In this document: in pieces, positions 6,205-15,917 of the stretch
How positions within the stretch are numbered: the stretch's first letter is position 1
Layout of the letters: each line of letters opens with the position of its first letter
Origin: Alphaproteobacteria bacterium
GTDB lineage: Bacteria > Pseudomonadota > Alphaproteobacteria > Sphingomonadales > Emcibacteraceae
Reading direction: 5' to 3'
Assembly (NCBI GenBank): GCA_030428615.1
Contig: JAUIDN010000023.1
Span: forward strand, 1 to 40,716
Length of the DNA: 40,716 nucleotides
Position numbers and translations under genes: made by a program
The notes under the pieces: generated by a model
Told to the model about the DNA's origin: nothing
What the model saw: only the letters and a program-made list of their open reading frames with translations
The model's database searches: none

Positions 6205-8010
6205 TTATTTATCGTCACCCATTTTGAGGGCGGCGATAAAGGCTTCATGGGGAATTTCAACTTTGCCGTACAGGCGCATTTTCTTTTTGCCCTTCTTTTG
6301 TTTTTCAAGAAGTTTGCGTTTGCGGCTGATATCACCACCATAGCATTTTGCCGTTACGTCTTTGCGCATCGCGCTGATGGTTTCTCGGGCAATGACTTTG
6401 CCGCCAATTGCAGCCTGAATTGGAATTTTAAACAGCTGACGCGGAATCAGGTCTTTCAGGCGTTCGCAAAGGGCGCGTCCGCGGTGTTCTGCCTGCGATC
6501 GGTGCACCATCATACTAAGTGCATCAACGGGCTCACCATTTACGAGAATCGATAGCTTGACGAGGTCGCCTTCGCGGTATTCATCCATTTGATAGTCGAA
6601 GCTGGCATATCCCCGGGAAAGTGATTTCAGCTTGTCATAAAAATCATAAACAACTTCGTTTAAAGGCAGACTGTAGACCACCATCGCCCTGTTACCGGCA
6701 TAGGTTAGATCAATTTGCTCCCCGCGTTTTTCCTGACAAAGCGTTAAGACAGAACCAAGATATTCGTCAGGCACCAGAATAGTTGCTTTGATCCAGGGTT
6801 CTTCCATATGATTTATTAATGTTACATCCGGCATATCGGCGGGATTATGCAGCTCAACCACGTCACCATTATTCATGTGCAATTTGTAAATAACACTCGG
6901 GGATGTTGTGATAATATCAAGATCGAATTCACGCGTAAGCCGTTCCTGAATAATTTCAAGATGCAGCATGCCAAGAAAACCGCAGCGAAAGCCGTATCCG
7001 AGTGCGGCAGACGTTTCAGTTTCAAATTCAAAACTGGCGTCATTAAGGCGCAGTTTATGCATACTTTCTCGCAGCAATTCGAAGTCTGCAGCATCGGCGG
7101 GGAACAAACCGCAAAATACCACACTTTGGACCGGTTTAAATCCGGGTAGGGCTTTTAACGTTTCGTTCTTGAATTCGGTGACCGTATCGCCGACATGAGT
7201 CTGCGAAACTTCCTTTATGGATGCTGTAAAGAAGCCAATCTCACCGGGGCCAAGTTCACTGACCAAGGTTTCTTTTGGCTTAAATACGCCGACCCGGTCA
7301 ACCAGATGATCCGTGCCTGCCGCCATCATTTTAACACGCATCCCCTTTTTAAGCTTTCCATCCATAACACGGACAAGAACCATGACCCCGAGATAGGTAT
7401 CATACCAGCTATCAACAAGTAGTGCTTTGAGCGGTGCATCAGCATTTCCGGTTGGAGGCGGCAGTGTCTTAACAAGGCTTTCAAGAAGTTCTTCAACGCC
7501 AACGCCTGTTTTTGCTGAAACGCTTATTGCGCCCGATGCATCAATGCCGATAACATCTTCAATTTGCGCCCTGACCTGTTCGGGTTCGGCGGCGGGAAGA
7601 TCAATTTTGTTCAAGACTGGGACAATTTCATGATCATTATCAATCGCCTGGTAAACATTGGCAAGCGTTTGTGCCTCAACACCCTGGCTTGCATCAACAA
7701 CAAGAATGGAACCTTCGCAGGCATAAAGGCAGCGGCTGACCTCATAAGAGAAGTCCACATGCCCCGGCGTATCCATAAGATTAAGCACATAATTTTCACC
7801 ATTTTGTGCTTTATATTCAAGACGCACAGTTTGTGCCTTAATGGTAATGCCGCGTTCCCGCTCAATATCCATATTGTCAAGAACCTGTTCCTTCATGTCG
7901 CGGTCGCTCAGTCCTCCGCAGAACTGAATTAGTCTGTCGGCAAGGGTCGACTTCCCATGATCAATATGGGCGACGATTGAAAAGTTTCTGATGTGGGCCA
8001 AGTCTGTCAT
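6205..8010 (-). CDS. lepA: Elongation factor 4 (LepA), back-translocating GTPase
   Basis: LepA is a ribosome-bound translational GTPase. The G-domain motifs are clear: G1 [14 protein letters not shown]3 [12 protein letters not shown] and G4 NKIDLP. The LepA-specific C-terminal domain, with [18 protein letters not shown] and a basic [16 protein letters not shown] tail, is complete. From [10 protein letters not shown] at 8010 the protein is 601 residues, the usual LepA size. An upstream in-frame ATG at 8046 would add 12 residues absent from the family and has no ribosome binding site. It is convergent with rpmF and downstream of the methyltransferase gene. Confidence 0.97.
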   Translation of the reverse strand: MTDLAHIRNFSIVAHIDHGKSTLADRLIQFCGGLSDRDMKEQVLDNMDIERERGITIKAQTVRLEYKAQNGENYVLNLMDTPGHVDFSYEVSRCLYACEGSILVVDASQGVEAQTLANVYQAIDNDHEIVPVLNKIDLPAAEPEQVRAQIEDVIGIDASGAISVSAKTGVGVEELLESLVKTLPPPTGNADAPLKALLVDSWYDTYLGVMVLVRVMDGKLKKGMRVKMMAAGTDHLVDRVGVFKPKETLVSELGPGEIGFFTASIKEVSQTHVGDTVTEFKNETLKALPGFKPVQSVVFCGLFPADAADFELLRESMHKLRLNDASFEFETETSAALGYGFRCGFLGMLHLEIIQERLTREFDLDIITTSPSVIYKLHMNNGDVVELHNPADMPDVTLINHMEEPWIKATILVPDEYLGSVLTLCQEKRGEQIDLTYAGNRAMVVYSLPLNEVVYDFYDKLKSLSRGYASFDYQMDEYREGDLVKLSILVNGEPVDALSMMVHRSQAEHRGRALCERLKDLIPRQLFKIPIQAAIGGKVIARETISAMRKDVTAKCYGGDISRKRKLLEKQKKGKKKMRLYGKVEIPHEAFIAALKMGDDK

Positions 8011-8102
8011 GAAGGGGCTTTTACCACTCGCCTGACGAACATACAAGACTGTGTATCGATTATTTTAACAGGGCTGCAGATGTGTAAAACCGCTTTGGGG
8101 GA

Positions 8103-9071
8103 TTACTTGATCTCCGCCGGCTTGTATGCAAGAAAACGCCACGCTTTAACGTGCCCTTCTTTCATGGTTTTTGACCTGAGCATCCAGTATTCTGCTTCCT
8201 TGACAAGTCGATTGATTGTATCGGTTTGATCTTCTGGATGCTTGGTTAAGCTTTCGATCACGTCGCCGACACCTGCCCAGCTTTTTGCAATCATGTCGAT
8301 ATACGAATCTGTTATGTCCTCATTCACGCGAAGAATATATCCGCAGTCGGTCAGCAGTTTTTCCATTTCTTCATTCGGTATAGGGAAGGGCTGTGTTGGT
8401 TCCTGTCTTATCCATTTCTGAACATCTTTGTTTGTAAGCGCATCGGCACTTCCCAGAGTGTAATCATTAATCAGGAATAACCCTCCGTCTTTCAGGTTCG
8501 TGAAAAGGTTTTTCAACAATTTTGACTTATCTTCCACGGTATAGAGTGCTTCTTTGGAATAGGCGCGGTCAAATGTTCGCTCGAACGGTTCATCGCTACC
8601 AGGATCATAATGTTGAATCGGCGCTTTGGATTCAAGCCCCGCTTTCGTGGAAAGCGCCATCCCTTTTTGGGCGAGATTTTCAGATTCTTCGTATCCCGTG
8701 ATCCAGGCACCAAATTCGTTGGCAAGAACACGTGAAGGTCCACCAAGACCTGCCCCGATAACAGCTACGCTCATTTTTGAACTCATACCAAGCAGTTTGG
8801 ACATACTGGTCACATATTCAGAACCACCGGGTCCACAGTAACCTTCTCCCCAGATAAGCTGCGCCGTTTCAAGGCGCTTATCATCCCATTCCATCGCTTC
8901 CGGTGCGTCGCTTTCCGGTTCGCTTGCAGGCTGCTTAACTTCTTCAGGAACATCTTCCGGCTCTTCGCCGTTATCAAGGCGTGCGCGAATGTCGTCCACA
9001 TCATACCCCTCCCACCACGCTTTAAGGCGCCATTTCATGGGTACTTTTACTGTATTTTCCTTACTCGCCAT
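8103..9071 (-). CDS. SAM-dependent class I methyltransferase
   Basis: The 322-residue protein has an acidic, low-complexity N-terminal third (residues 25-60, rich in Glu, Asp and Pro) and then a Rossmann-type methyltransferase core. Motif I is VAVIGAGLGGPSR near residue 103, followed by GYEES as the acidic strand-2 end. DRAYSKEALYTVEDK and LKDGGLFLINDY match later core strands. The GAGLGGPSR form is typical of small-molecule methyltransferases related to the UbiE group. The substrate cannot be read. It sits between pheT and lepA on the same strand with about 90 bp on either side. Confidence 0.8.
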   Translation of the reverse strand: MASKENTVKVPMKWRLKAWWEGYDVDDIRARLDNGEEPEDVPEEVKQPASEPESDAPEAMEWDDKRLETAQLIWGEGYCGPGGSEYVTSMSKLLGMSSKMSVAVIGAGLGGPSRVLANEFGAWITGYEESENLAQKGMALSTKAGLESKAPIQHYDPGSDEPFERTFDRAYSKEALYTVEDKSKLLKNLFTNLKDGGLFLINDYTLGSADALTNKDVQKWIRQEPTQPFPIPNEEMEKLLTDCGYILRVNEDITDSYIDMIAKSWAGVGDVIESLTKHPEDQTDTINRLVKEAEYWMLRSKTMKEGHVKAWRFLAYKPAEIK

Positions 9072-9164
9072 ATCCTATTAGCATCCACTCAAGTTTTATC
9101 CAGTGGACACTATAGTCATCTGACCTTTAAATTATGGTTAATAAGCGATGGTAAAATAGTTTGA

Positions 9165-11555
9165 TTACCGTAGTATTCCGCCGGTTTTCTTCTGCACAGC
9201 ATCTATGACCTGACCTCTGAAATGTTCGATTTCTTCATCTGTCATGGTTTTTTCGAAGGGTTGCAATCTCACATTTATGGCAACCGATTTCTTATCTGCC
9301 TCTATTCCAGCCCCGGTATAAACATCAAAAACGCTAATATTATCAATAAGTTTCTTGTCCACGCTGCTCACGACTTTGACAATCTGCTCTGCGGGGAGGT
9401 CTTTATCCACCACAAAGGCAAAATCTCTTTCAACTGCTTGGAAGTCAGACACTTTTAATGGTCCGCGACTGTTCCCCGCCTTTGATCTGGGCAGCGGAAT
9501 ATTACCAATCATAACTTCAAAAGCAGCCATCGGACCTTCCACATCAAGATGCTTTAGAATATTTGGATGAAGTTCACCAAAATACGCCAGCACATTTTTA
9601 GGCCCCAGTCGAATAACCCCGCTTCTGCCGGGGTGATACCAGTTTGGCGCTTCAGCAACAATTTGAGGACTATCTATATTTACGCCGATTGAAGACAAGA
9701 TGGCTAATGCATCCGCTTTCGCATCATATGCACTCACATCTTCGGGGCTTTTTTGCCAGTGACGTTCGTGTTTCTGCCCACGTCTTATACCTGCGAGGAC
9801 ATAGTGCTGGCCATCGGGCCGGTCGGATGAGAACTGGTTTCCGGCTTCAAATAAAGCTACGTTTTTCAAGCCGCGGTCCATGTTTCGACCTGCGGCGCTA
9901 ATTAAATTTGGCAACAAATTCGGTCGCATGACATTAAGATCGGCACTGACGGGATTTTCAAGCACGAGATCAGCCTTAAGGTCGCCAAACAAGGTCGCAT
10001 GATCACTTGGCATAAATGACCAGGTTACAGCTTCACGCAAACCAACGGATGCGGCAGTTCTTTTTGCCATACGAATTCTTCTCTGCATTTGGTTAAGGCC
10101 AGTGACGATATCACGGCTCGATGGGGGGAGTGGTTCCACCCTTATTTTATCGTAGCCATGAATTCGTAGCACCTCTTCAACCAGATCGGGCTCCTTGTCG
10201 ATATCGCAGCGCCAGGAGGGCGTTGTGACCGCCAGCGTTGCTCCGTTATCTGTAACACCAAAATGAAGTCTTTTCAGAATGTCGATGACGTCATTTTTTC
10301 CGATATCAACACCGCCCAATTCACGCACGCGTTCTGGGCGCATTTCTATCGTTTTGCTTATCTCGGGGACCTCGCCGGTTAAAACCACGTCGCTTGGCTC
10401 TCCCCCACACATTTCAAGGATAAGTCGGGTGGCGATCTCAATACCATCAAGCACGGTGGCCGGATCAACGCCCCGCTCAAACCGGTAACGTGCGTCACTT
10501 TCGATACCAAGTTTACGGCCTGTCATGGCGGTACGAACCGGATCAAACCACGCGCATTCGAGAAAAACATTTGTTGTTGTCTCGTATGTACCACTGTCAA
10601 TGCCGCCCATAACACCGCCGAGGGAATTGATGGCTTTGTCGTCTGAAATGACACATATTTCATCGTCAAACACATATTCTTTTTCGTCAAGTGCCAGAAG
10701 CTTTTCGCCCGGCCTGGAAAGGCGAACGGTAAGATTGCCTGAAATATTGTCCGCATCAAAAACATGAAGTGGTCGGCCATAATCTAGGGTCATGAAATTG
10801 GTTATGTCCACCAGCGCAGAAATTGGCTTCATTCCCAGTGACATCAACCGACGTTGCATCCATTCGGGGCTTGGGCCGTTCTTGACGCCGCGTATATAAC
10901 GTCCTGCAAAAACGGGGCATGCGTCTTTGTTGTCAATTTTTACTTTTATGGGGCTTTCGAACTTACCATTGATCTTTGAAACATCAATCGGCTTAAGTGT
11001 ACCAATTCCCGCGGCGGCAAGATCGCGCGCGATGCCATAAACACCAAGTGCGTCCTGATGGTTTGGGGTAATCGCGATTTCGATTATCGGATCATTAATG
11101 CCAGCATATTCTGCGAAATTTTCACCAACAGGTGCATCAGACGGTAGTTCAATAATACCGTCATGGTCGTCACCCATGCCAAGTTCACGTTCGGAACACA
11201 TCATTCCGTTGCTATCTACACCGCGGATGTTTGTAGGCTTCAATTTTAAACCGGTTGTCGGTATTGTGCTGCCGCTTGGTGCAAACGCACCAACAAGGCC
11301 AGTAATAGCATTTGGCGCGCCGCATACTACTTGCACTGTTTCGGTTCCGTTATTAACCGTGCATACCCGTAATTTGTCAGCATTGGGGTGTTGCTCTGCC
11401 TTTTCAATGCGGGCAATCACGAACGGTTTGAGGTCCTCAGTCGGGTCGTTGATCTCCTCAACTTCGAGGCCGATTGCCGTAAGTGTTTCTGAAATTGTTT
11501 TTAAATCCGCATCCGTATCAAGGTAGGTTTTAAGCCATGATAATGTAAATTTCAT
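9165..11555 (-). CDS. pheT: Phenylalanine--tRNA ligase beta subunit
   Basis: The 796-residue protein is the beta chain of the heterotetrameric enzyme that charges tRNA-Phe. The bacterial domain order is present: an N-terminal MKFTLSWLKTYL, a tRNA-binding EMAP-like domain (about 40-150, with VVCGAPN), B3/B4 editing domain, B5 (around 400-475), a catalytic-like core, and a C-terminal FDX-ACB anticodon-binding domain (around 700-796). pheT starts one base after the pheS stop, so the two are translationally coupled. Confidence 0.97.
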   Translation of the reverse strand: MKFTLSWLKTYLDTDADLKTISETLTAIGLEVEEINDPTEDLKPFVIARIEKAEQHPNADKLRVCTVNNGTETVQVVCGAPNAITGLVGAFAPSGSTIPTTGLKLKPTNIRGVDSNGMMCSERELGMGDDHDGIIELPSDAPVGENFAEYAGINDPIIEIAITPNHQDALGVYGIARDLAAAGIGTLKPIDVSKINGKFESPIKVKIDNKDACPVFAGRYIRGVKNGPSPEWMQRRLMSLGMKPISALVDITNFMTLDYGRPLHVFDADNISGNLTVRLSRPGEKLLALDEKEYVFDDEICVISDDKAINSLGGVMGGIDSGTYETTTNVFLECAWFDPVRTAMTGRKLGIESDARYRFERGVDPATVLDGIEIATRLILEMCGGEPSDVVLTGEVPEISKTIEMRPERVRELGGVDIGKNDVIDILKRLHFGVTDNGATLAVTTPSWRCDIDKEPDLVEEVLRIHGYDKIRVEPLPPSSRDIVTGLNQMQRRIRMAKRTAASVGLREAVTWSFMPSDHATLFGDLKADLVLENPVSADLNVMRPNLLPNLISAAGRNMDRGLKNVALFEAGNQFSSDRPDGQHYVLAGIRRGQKHERHWQKSPEDVSAYDAKADALAILSSIGVNIDSPQIVAEAPNWYHPGRSGVIRLGPKNVLAYFGELHPNILKHLDVEGPMAAFEVMIGNIPLPRSKAGNSRGPLKVSDFQAVERDFAFVVDKDLPAEQIVKVVSSVDKKLIDNISVFDVYTGAGIEADKKSVAINVRLQPFEKTMTDEEIEHFRGQVIDAVQKKTGGILR

Positions 11556-11556
11556 G

Positions 11557-12648
11557 TTATTTGCTCCCCCTGATTATCGAAGACCGCGTGCTTAGAGACG
11601 GTATGTCAAGTGCCTGAAAACCATAATGCTTTAACCACCGCAGGTCCGCGGCAAAGAAATCGCGAAGGTCTGGGATTCCCCATTTGAGCATGGCGATGCG
11701 ATCAAGTCCCATACCAAAAGCAAATCCCTGATATTCACCGGGATCAAGATTTACATTTTCGAGAACTCTTTCGTTGACCATTCCACAGCCCATAATTTCC
11801 AGCCAGTCATCTCCTTCACCAATAAGAACTTCGCCATTTTCGAAGGAACAGCCAATATCAACTTCCGCGGATGGTTCGGTGAACGGGAAATAACTTGGGC
11901 GGAAACGAATTTTTACATTATCAATTTCGAAAAATTTTCTGGCAAATTCCTCAATGCACCATTTCAAATGACCCATATGGATATCTTTGTCGATCACCAG
12001 TGCTTCAACCTGATGAAACATCGGCGTATGCGTGGCGTCACTATCGTTTCTATAAGTTCTGCCGGGCGCGATAATACGGTACGGTGGTTCGTCATTCATC
12101 ATGGTGCGGATTTGCACGGGCGACGTGTGTGTGCGCAGCACTTTCCGGTTACCTTCGCCATCTTCCGGGAAATAAAAAGTATCATGCATTTGACGTGCCG
12201 GGTGCTCTTCCGGGATATTAAGCGCCGTAAAATTATAGAAGTCTTCCTCAATTTCAGGACCCTCTGCGACAGAAAAACCCATTTCGGTGAAAATTTCAGT
12301 TACTTCATCCATTACCTGCGTGATTGGATGAATACTTCCCGGTTCTTCCATGACGGGTGAAAGACTGATATCAATCCTTTCGGAATTAAGCTTTTTGTTC
12401 AGCGCTTCTTCTTCGAGTTTGTTTTTTCGATCATTGATTGCTGTATTCAGTGTGTTTTTGAGCTGGTTTAATTTTGGCCCAAACTCCTTCTTCTCGTCCG
12501 GACTCATTTTGCCAAGCTCGCGCATAAGAAGACTTACCCGACCTTTTTTACCAAGCTCGGATATGCGGATATTTTCAACCGTTTCCAGATCGGCGGCGGC
12601 CGACAGGTTCTTGGTTATTTCTGTTTCCAGTGTTTGGAGGTCTTGCAT
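11557..12648 (-). CDS. pheS: Phenylalanine--tRNA ligase alpha subunit
   Basis: The 363-residue protein is the catalytic alpha chain. It has the N-terminal coiled coil (residues 1-90), class II motif 1 region [10 protein letters not shown], motif 2 around [12 protein letters not shown] and [17 protein letters not shown], and motif 3 [17 protein letters not shown]. The phenylalanine pocket segment [17 protein letters not shown] is intact. AGGA precedes the ATG by six bases. A strong hairpin terminator lies about 55 bp upstream, after rplT, so pheST expression must come from readthrough or a short-range promoter. Confidence 0.97.
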   Translation of the reverse strand: MQDLQTLETEITKNLSAAADLETVENIRISELGKKGRVSLLMRELGKMSPDEKKEFGPKLNQLKNTLNTAINDRKNKLEEEALNKKLNSERIDISLSPVMEEPGSIHPITQVMDEVTEIFTEMGFSVAEGPEIEEDFYNFTALNIPEEHPARQMHDTFYFPEDGEGNRKVLRTHTSPVQIRTMMNDEPPYRIIAPGRTYRNDSDATHTPMFHQVEALVIDKDIHMGHLKWCIEEFARKFFEIDNVKIRFRPSYFPFTEPSAEVDIGCSFENGEVLIGEGDDWLEIMGCGMVNERVLENVNLDPGEYQGFAFGMGLDRIAMLKWGIPDLRDFFAADLRWLKHYGFQALDIPSLSTRSSIIRGSK

Positions 12649-12696
12649 TATTTCCTACCCAAAAAATATTTATCAATCGATTAAAACGAACATTAA

Positions 12697-12733
12697 AGAA
12701 AAAGGAGCCTACTGCCAAGCGGCAGGCTCCTCA
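12697..12733 (-). terminator. Terminator or attenuator between rplT and pheS
   Basis: On the minus strand AGGAGCC (complement of 12725-12731) pairs with GGCTCCT (complement of 12703-12709), with an inner GCC/GGC stem, and the hairpin is followed by TTTTTCTTT. It lies 30-70 bp after the rplT stop and before pheS, where attenuation could set the ratio of ribosomal protein to synthetase. I see no Phe-rich leader peptide. Confidence 0.8.
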
Positions 12734-12766
12734 AACTTGAAATTTTTTGAACCCTTTTGGGAAACT

Positions 12767-13123
12767 TTAAGCGAGTGCAGATTTTGCTTGTTCTGCGATT
12801 GCTTTAAAGGCTTCTGGTTCACGAACGGCTATATCAGCCAGAACTTTACGGTCAAGTTCGACGCCTGCGAGTTTGAGGCCGTTCATAAATCGTGAATAAG
12901 TTAAACCTTCCAGGCGTGCCGCAGCGTTAATGCGCTGAATCCAAAGTGCGCGAAACTGGCGTTTACGTGCCTTACGGTCGCGATATGCATATTGACCAGC
13001 TTTTTCAACAGCCTGCATTGCAACGCGAATAGTGGATTTACGACGACCGCGGTAACCTTTAGCGGCATTGAGAACTTTTTTGTGACGGGCTTTTGTAGTT
13101 ACACCCCGTTTTACGTGTGCCAT
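12767..13123 (-). CDS. rplT: 50S ribosomal protein L20
   Basis: The 118-residue basic protein begins [18 protein letters not shown] and contains the family signature [21 protein letters not shown] and [17 protein letters not shown]20 binds 23S rRNA early in large-subunit assembly and in several bacteria represses its own operon. It follows rpmI by 12 bp and shares its promoter. Confidence 0.98.
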   Translation of the reverse strand: MAHVKRGVTTKARHKKVLNAAKGYRGRRKSTIRVAMQAVEKAGQYAYRDRKARKRQFRALWIQRINAAARLEGLTYSRFMNGLKLAGVELDRKVLADIAVREPEAFKAIAEQAKSALA

Positions 13124-13135
13124 ATTATTGCTCCA

Positions 13136-13333
13136 TTAACCGTAAGGCAGAAATTTTTTAACAATGCGTGCATCCTGATCACTGAGGATGGTTGTGCCGC
13201 GTTGATTTCTAATTTGCTTATTTGTGCGTTTGATCATGCCGTGCTGTTTGCCGGCCTGTGAAGAACGCACCTTGCCAGAGGCGGTGAGCTTGAAGCGTTT
13301 TTTGACGCCACTTTTCGTTTTTAATTTGGGCAT
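13136..13333 (-). CDS. rpmI: 50S ribosomal protein L35
   Basis: The 65-residue protein begins [20 protein letters not shown] and includes [16 protein letters not shown], the L35 pattern. It is the first gene of the rpmI-rplT unit, with a leader of about 110 bases behind a good promoter. The usual upstream neighbour infC is about 2.6 kb away, with other genes between. Confidence 0.97.
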   Translation of the reverse strand: MPKLKTKSGVKKRFKLTASGKVRSSQAGKQHGMIKRTNKQIRNQRGTTILSDQDARIVKKFLPYG

Positions 13334-13402
13334 TTAGCTTTCCTTTAATTTAATCGTTGGACAATTTTGCTTAATGCTAAAGATCATCCATCCAGCTTCT
13401 AA

Positions 13403-13436
13403 AGCGGATAGGCATGCCCTACCAAGCCATACCGCT
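13403..13436 (-). promoter_or_regulatory. Hairpin in the rpmI leader
   Basis: On the minus strand AGCGG pairs with CCGCT, then a symmetric TAT/TAT internal loop, then GGC/GCC around a 12-base apical loop. It lies between the promoter at 13450-13478 and the rpmI start. Leaders of this operon bind L20 in some bacteria. Whether this one does is not known. Confidence 0.4.
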
Positions 13437-13449
13437 CAATGAAGGACGG

Positions 13450-13478
13450 TGTATAGCGCGGTTTTCAGGGGATTGCAA
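13450..13478 (-). promoter_or_regulatory. Probable sigma-70 promoter of rpmI-rplT
   Basis: On the minus strand TTGCAA (13473-13478) and TATACA (13450-13455) are separated by 17 bp. A start near 13443 gives a leader of about 110 bases. Confidence 0.6.
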
Positions 13479-13533
13479 CCGTAATTGAAAAGAAAAATAT
13501 CTTATTTAAACTTAAGGTTTTTTTTACATAAAG

Positions 13534-13562
13534 TTGACATATTTTAAAACCACTTTAACAAT
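13534..13562 (+). promoter_or_regulatory. Probable promoter of the TraB/GumN-like gene
   Basis: A perfect TTGACA (13534-13539) is followed after 17 bp by AACAAT (13557-13562). The -10 box is weak. The gene starts 33 bp later. Confidence 0.5.
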
Positions 13563-13595
13563 GCAAAAAAATCAAGTTTCTGAAAGACTTCCTTC

Positions 13596-14504
13596 ATGGT
13601 TCAATTTATCAGTCGTTATATAAGTTACGGATTACGTTCATTATTCATTCTGTTTTTTCTGAATGTCAGTGCTTATGCGGCTGAAGATGATTTAAATGCA
13701 CACCCGGCGGTTTGGCTTATCGAAAGGGACAACGCCAAGGTTTATTTTCTGGGTTCCGTGCATCTTCTACCTGATGATATAAAATGGTACGGCGCAAAAG
13801 TGAAGACAATCGTTGAAAGCGCGAATGAAGTTGTGTTTGAAGTGCATATGACACCTGAAAAGGAAGCGCAGGCGCGACAGATTACCTTGGCAAATGGACT
13901 ACTTGGCAATGGGGATAGTTTACGTAATCATCTTGAAGAAGACGAATACGAATTTCTGGTAGAAACGGCTCAGTCACTTGGTATTCCGGCGGCATCGATC
14001 GCGGGATTTAAGCCCTGGTTCGCGTCCATCGCCCTATCGGTGGGGGCAATTCAAAAACAGGGATGGAACACGCAATCCGGCGTAGAGCAGTTCATTGAAA
14101 AAATAGCAGTCAGAAAAGAAGTGCCGATTTCAGAACTGGAAACTATCGAATTTCAGATGTCGACATTATATGATCATCCCATCGACGTTCAGTCTGACAT
14201 GCTGAAGGACACATTGGAACAAATAAAAGATATCGAACAATTAACGCTCGATATGGTTCAGGCTTGGGCAGAGGGCGATGAGCAAAAAATGTCGGATGCT
14301 TTTATTGATCCGATGCAGCAACAGCGGGAAATTTACCGCAAGCTGGTTGTTGAGCGAAACAATAACTGGATACCGGTCATTGAAGGTCTGGTTGCCAAAG
14401 AACAAATGACCCTGGTTGTCGCGGGTGTTGCTCATTTTATCGGTGATGATGGTCTCGTTGAATTGCTTGGTGCGCGCGGATACGATGTAAAGAGGATACA
14501 ATAG
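13596..14504 (+). CDS. TraB/GumN family protein, exported
   Basis: The 302-residue product has a signal peptide (basic start, hydrophobic [12 protein letters not shown], then AEDD) and a TraB/PrgY/GumN domain. The family pattern is visible as [20 protein letters not shown] near residue 35-55, EVVFEVHM near 85, and a C-terminal [20 protein letters not shown]. Members have a Tiki-like metalloprotease fold with GSVH and GxxH histidines as putative metal ligands, both seen here. The activity of the bacterial proteins is largely undefined. It is followed two bases later by csaA. Confidence 0.85.
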   Translation: MVQFISRYISYGLRSLFILFFLNVSAYAAEDDLNAHPAVWLIERDNAKVYFLGSVHLLPDDIKWYGAKVKTIVESANEVVFEVHMTPEKEAQARQITLANGLLGNGDSLRNHLEEDEYEFLVETAQSLGIPAASIAGFKPWFASIALSVGAIQKQGWNTQSGVEQFIEKIAVRKEVPISELETIEFQMSTLYDHPIDVQSDMLKDTLEQIKDIEQLTLDMVQAWAEGDEQKMSDAFIDPMQQQREIYRKLVVERNNNWIPVIEGLVAKEQMTLVVAGVAHFIGDDGLVELLGARGYDVKRIQ

Positions 14505-14506
14505 AA

Positions 14507-14848
14507 ATGACTGAAACAATCTCATGGGCGGATTTTGCAAAAGTGGAATTAAAGATTGGAACCGTTGTAAAAGCCGAAGAGTTTCCGGAAGCGAGAAGGC
14601 CGGCGTACAAAGTATGGGTAGATTTTGGGGGCGACTTGGGTATCAAAAAATCCAGTGCGCAAATAACGGTGCATTATAAGCCGGAAGAACTGATCGGAAA
14701 ACAAATTGTGGCGGTGGTTAATTTCCCCCCAAAGCAAATCGGGCCGATTCAGTCTGAATTTCTGCTTACCGGGTTTTATGATGAAAATGGCGATGTGGTC
14801 ATTGCCCAGCCCGAACGCGCCGTGCCAAACGGTTCAAGGCTGGTATAG
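14507..14848 (+). CDS. csaA: tRNA-binding protein/chaperone CsaA
   Basis: The 113-residue protein is a single OB-fold tRNA-binding domain of the CsaA/Trbp111 type. [23 protein letters not shown] at the start, [13 protein letters not shown], and [15 protein letters not shown] are the family signatures. CsaA forms a dimer with reported chaperone and export-related activity and binds tRNA. The ATG lies two bases after the upstream stop, so it is probably co-transcribed with the TraB/GumN-like gene. Its end meets a strong bidirectional terminator. Confidence 0.93.
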   Translation: MTETISWADFAKVELKIGTVVKAEEFPEARRPAYKVWVDFGGDLGIKKSSAQITVHYKPEELIGKQIVAVVNFPPKQIGPIQSEFLLTGFYDENGDVVIAQPERAVPNGSRLV

Positions 14849-14873
14849 ATTTCTTGTAATTTAGGAAAATAAA

Positions 14874-14918
14874 GCCCACCGAAATTTAATCCCTTCGGTG
14901 GGCCTGAAAATTTTTTCT
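14874..14918. terminator. Bidirectional terminator between csaA and the OMP gene
   Basis: GCCCACCGA (14874-14882) pairs perfectly with TCGGTGGGC (14895-14903). T-rich DNA follows on both strands. It lies between convergent genes and can serve both. Confidence 0.85.
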
Positions 14919-14920
14919 TT

Positions 14921-15532
14921 CTAGAAACTGTAAACCAGACCACCCATGATAGATGTATCCCTGATTTTCAGCTCGTCGACATCACCTTTATACCGTGTAT
15001 GAAGGACTTTAATCCGCGCGCCGACATCTTCACTGAAGCCATATTCGAAAGCCCCGCCAAAGGAAATACCGTTGCCACTGTCATCTATGGTTTGATTGCC
15101 TGTAAATACGCCGGATACAGAGGTATCCCCTCCAACAAAACCAACACCAAGCAAGCCATAAAACAAGGCCTGATTTTGATCGCCAAAAGCAAATCCGCCC
15201 GTAAGATAGAGACCGGCGACATAGTTTTCATCGAAGGTTATTGTATCTAGTCCATCGGTCACCGAACTTGATGCGGAAGAGGATGCAATGCTGCCTTCGA
15301 AACCGAGAATAAAGTTATCGGCTACTAAAGTGCGATATCCTATAGCTGCACCAAAAGACCCTTCGGAGGTTTCATTTTTTGTCAGTCCCGCCAGCGCACC
15401 TCTTAGAGCCATCGTGTTTTTTACAACTCCGCCTTCCGCGACTACATAAAGATCACTGCCTCCGCCCTGTGCATATGCAGTGAATGGAAGTGTTAGGGCT
15501 ACCAATAATAGTGCTAAAAACTTTAATTTCAT
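14921..15532 (-). CDS. Outer-membrane beta-barrel protein
   Basis: The 203-residue protein has a signal peptide (MKLKFLALLLVALTLPFTAYA, cut before QGG) and alternating hydrophobic strands rich in Gly and aromatic residues: GAAIGYRTL, FILGFEGSIA, YVAGLYLTGGFAFG, ALFYGLLGVGFVGG and ISFGGAFEYGFS. It ends in a Phe (SIMGGLVYSF), the typical C-terminal signal for outer-membrane insertion. The size suits an eight-stranded OmpA/OmpX-like barrel. The ligand or role is unknown. It interrupts the usual infC-rpmI order. Confidence 0.85.
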   Translation of the reverse strand: MKLKFLALLLVALTLPFTAYAQGGGSDLYVVAEGGVVKNTMALRGALAGLTKNETSEGSFGAAIGYRTLVADNFILGFEGSIASSSASSSVTDGLDTITFDENYVAGLYLTGGFAFGDQNQALFYGLLGVGFVGGDTSVSGVFTGNQTIDDSGNGISFGGAFEYGFSEDVGARIKVLHTRYKGDVDELKIRDTSIMGGLVYSF

Positions 15533-15645
15533 AAATTCCCCCTGTTTTTGTGATTCTGGAAATGGGATGGATGCTTAACACATAGATGATTATAGAATAT
15601 AGGCTGAATGTCAACCAAGATGACTAGCCGGGTTATCATAATGTT

Positions 15646-15681
15646 GAAAAACCCGCCGAGTGTCTCCACGTACGGCGGGTT
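15646..15681 (-). terminator. Terminator of the candidate small RNA
   Basis: AACCCGCCG (15650-15658) pairs with CGGCGGGTT (15673-15681), with an inner GTG/CAC pair. On the minus strand it is followed by TTTTTC. Confidence 0.85.
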
Positions 15682-15757
15682 CCTTTCGCATCTACGCTGC
15701 CAGGTTCAGCTGACCCCTTCCAACGTAAGATGTTGTGCAACCAATGGGCGCACAATC
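15646..15757 (-). ncRNA. Candidate small RNA of about 110 nt downstream of infC
   Basis: On the minus strand a promoter-like pair, TTGTTT (15787-15792) and TACAGT (15764-15769) with 17 bp spacing, precedes a stretch without an ORF. It contains a TTGTGC/GCACAA hairpin and then a UACGUU/AGCGUA stem enclosing GGAAGGGGUCAGCUGAACC. It closes with a strong terminator, AACCCGCCG against CGGCGGGTT followed by five T. infC has its own terminator upstream, so this looks like a separate transcript. It has about the size of SRP RNA and a GUCAG..GCAGC motif, but the conserved GGAA loop of domain IV is missing, so I do not name it. Confidence 0.5.
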
Positions 15758-15845
15758 GATTAAACTGTACCATAATTTAACGCTTAAAACAAAAGATATA
15801 TATTTTCAACGAGTTACATTCGTAACGAAAAGCCGACTCGGAACA

Positions 15846-15878
15846 AGAAAAAAAGCAGCCTTTATTTTGGCTGCTTTT
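15846..15878 (-). terminator. Terminator of infC
   Basis: AAAAGCAGCC (15851-15860) pairs with GGCTGCTTTT (15869-15878) across an 8-base loop. On the minus strand it is followed by a run of T. It lies 40 bp after the infC stop. Confidence 0.9.
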
Positions 15879-15917
15879 GATCGGTGTAACTTTAAATTTT
15901 TTCGATAAAGTTACATT

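Noticed and set aside
6873-7124. ORFs antisense to or out of frame with lepA, pheT, thrS and other large genes
   Set aside because: Each overlaps a clear core gene and shows no family pattern.
15646-15757. Naming the candidate RNA as SRP (4.5S) or 6S RNA
   Set aside because: The GUCAG..GCAGC motif is present, but the conserved GGAA-type loop between its two parts is not. No 6S-like long closing stem is visible.
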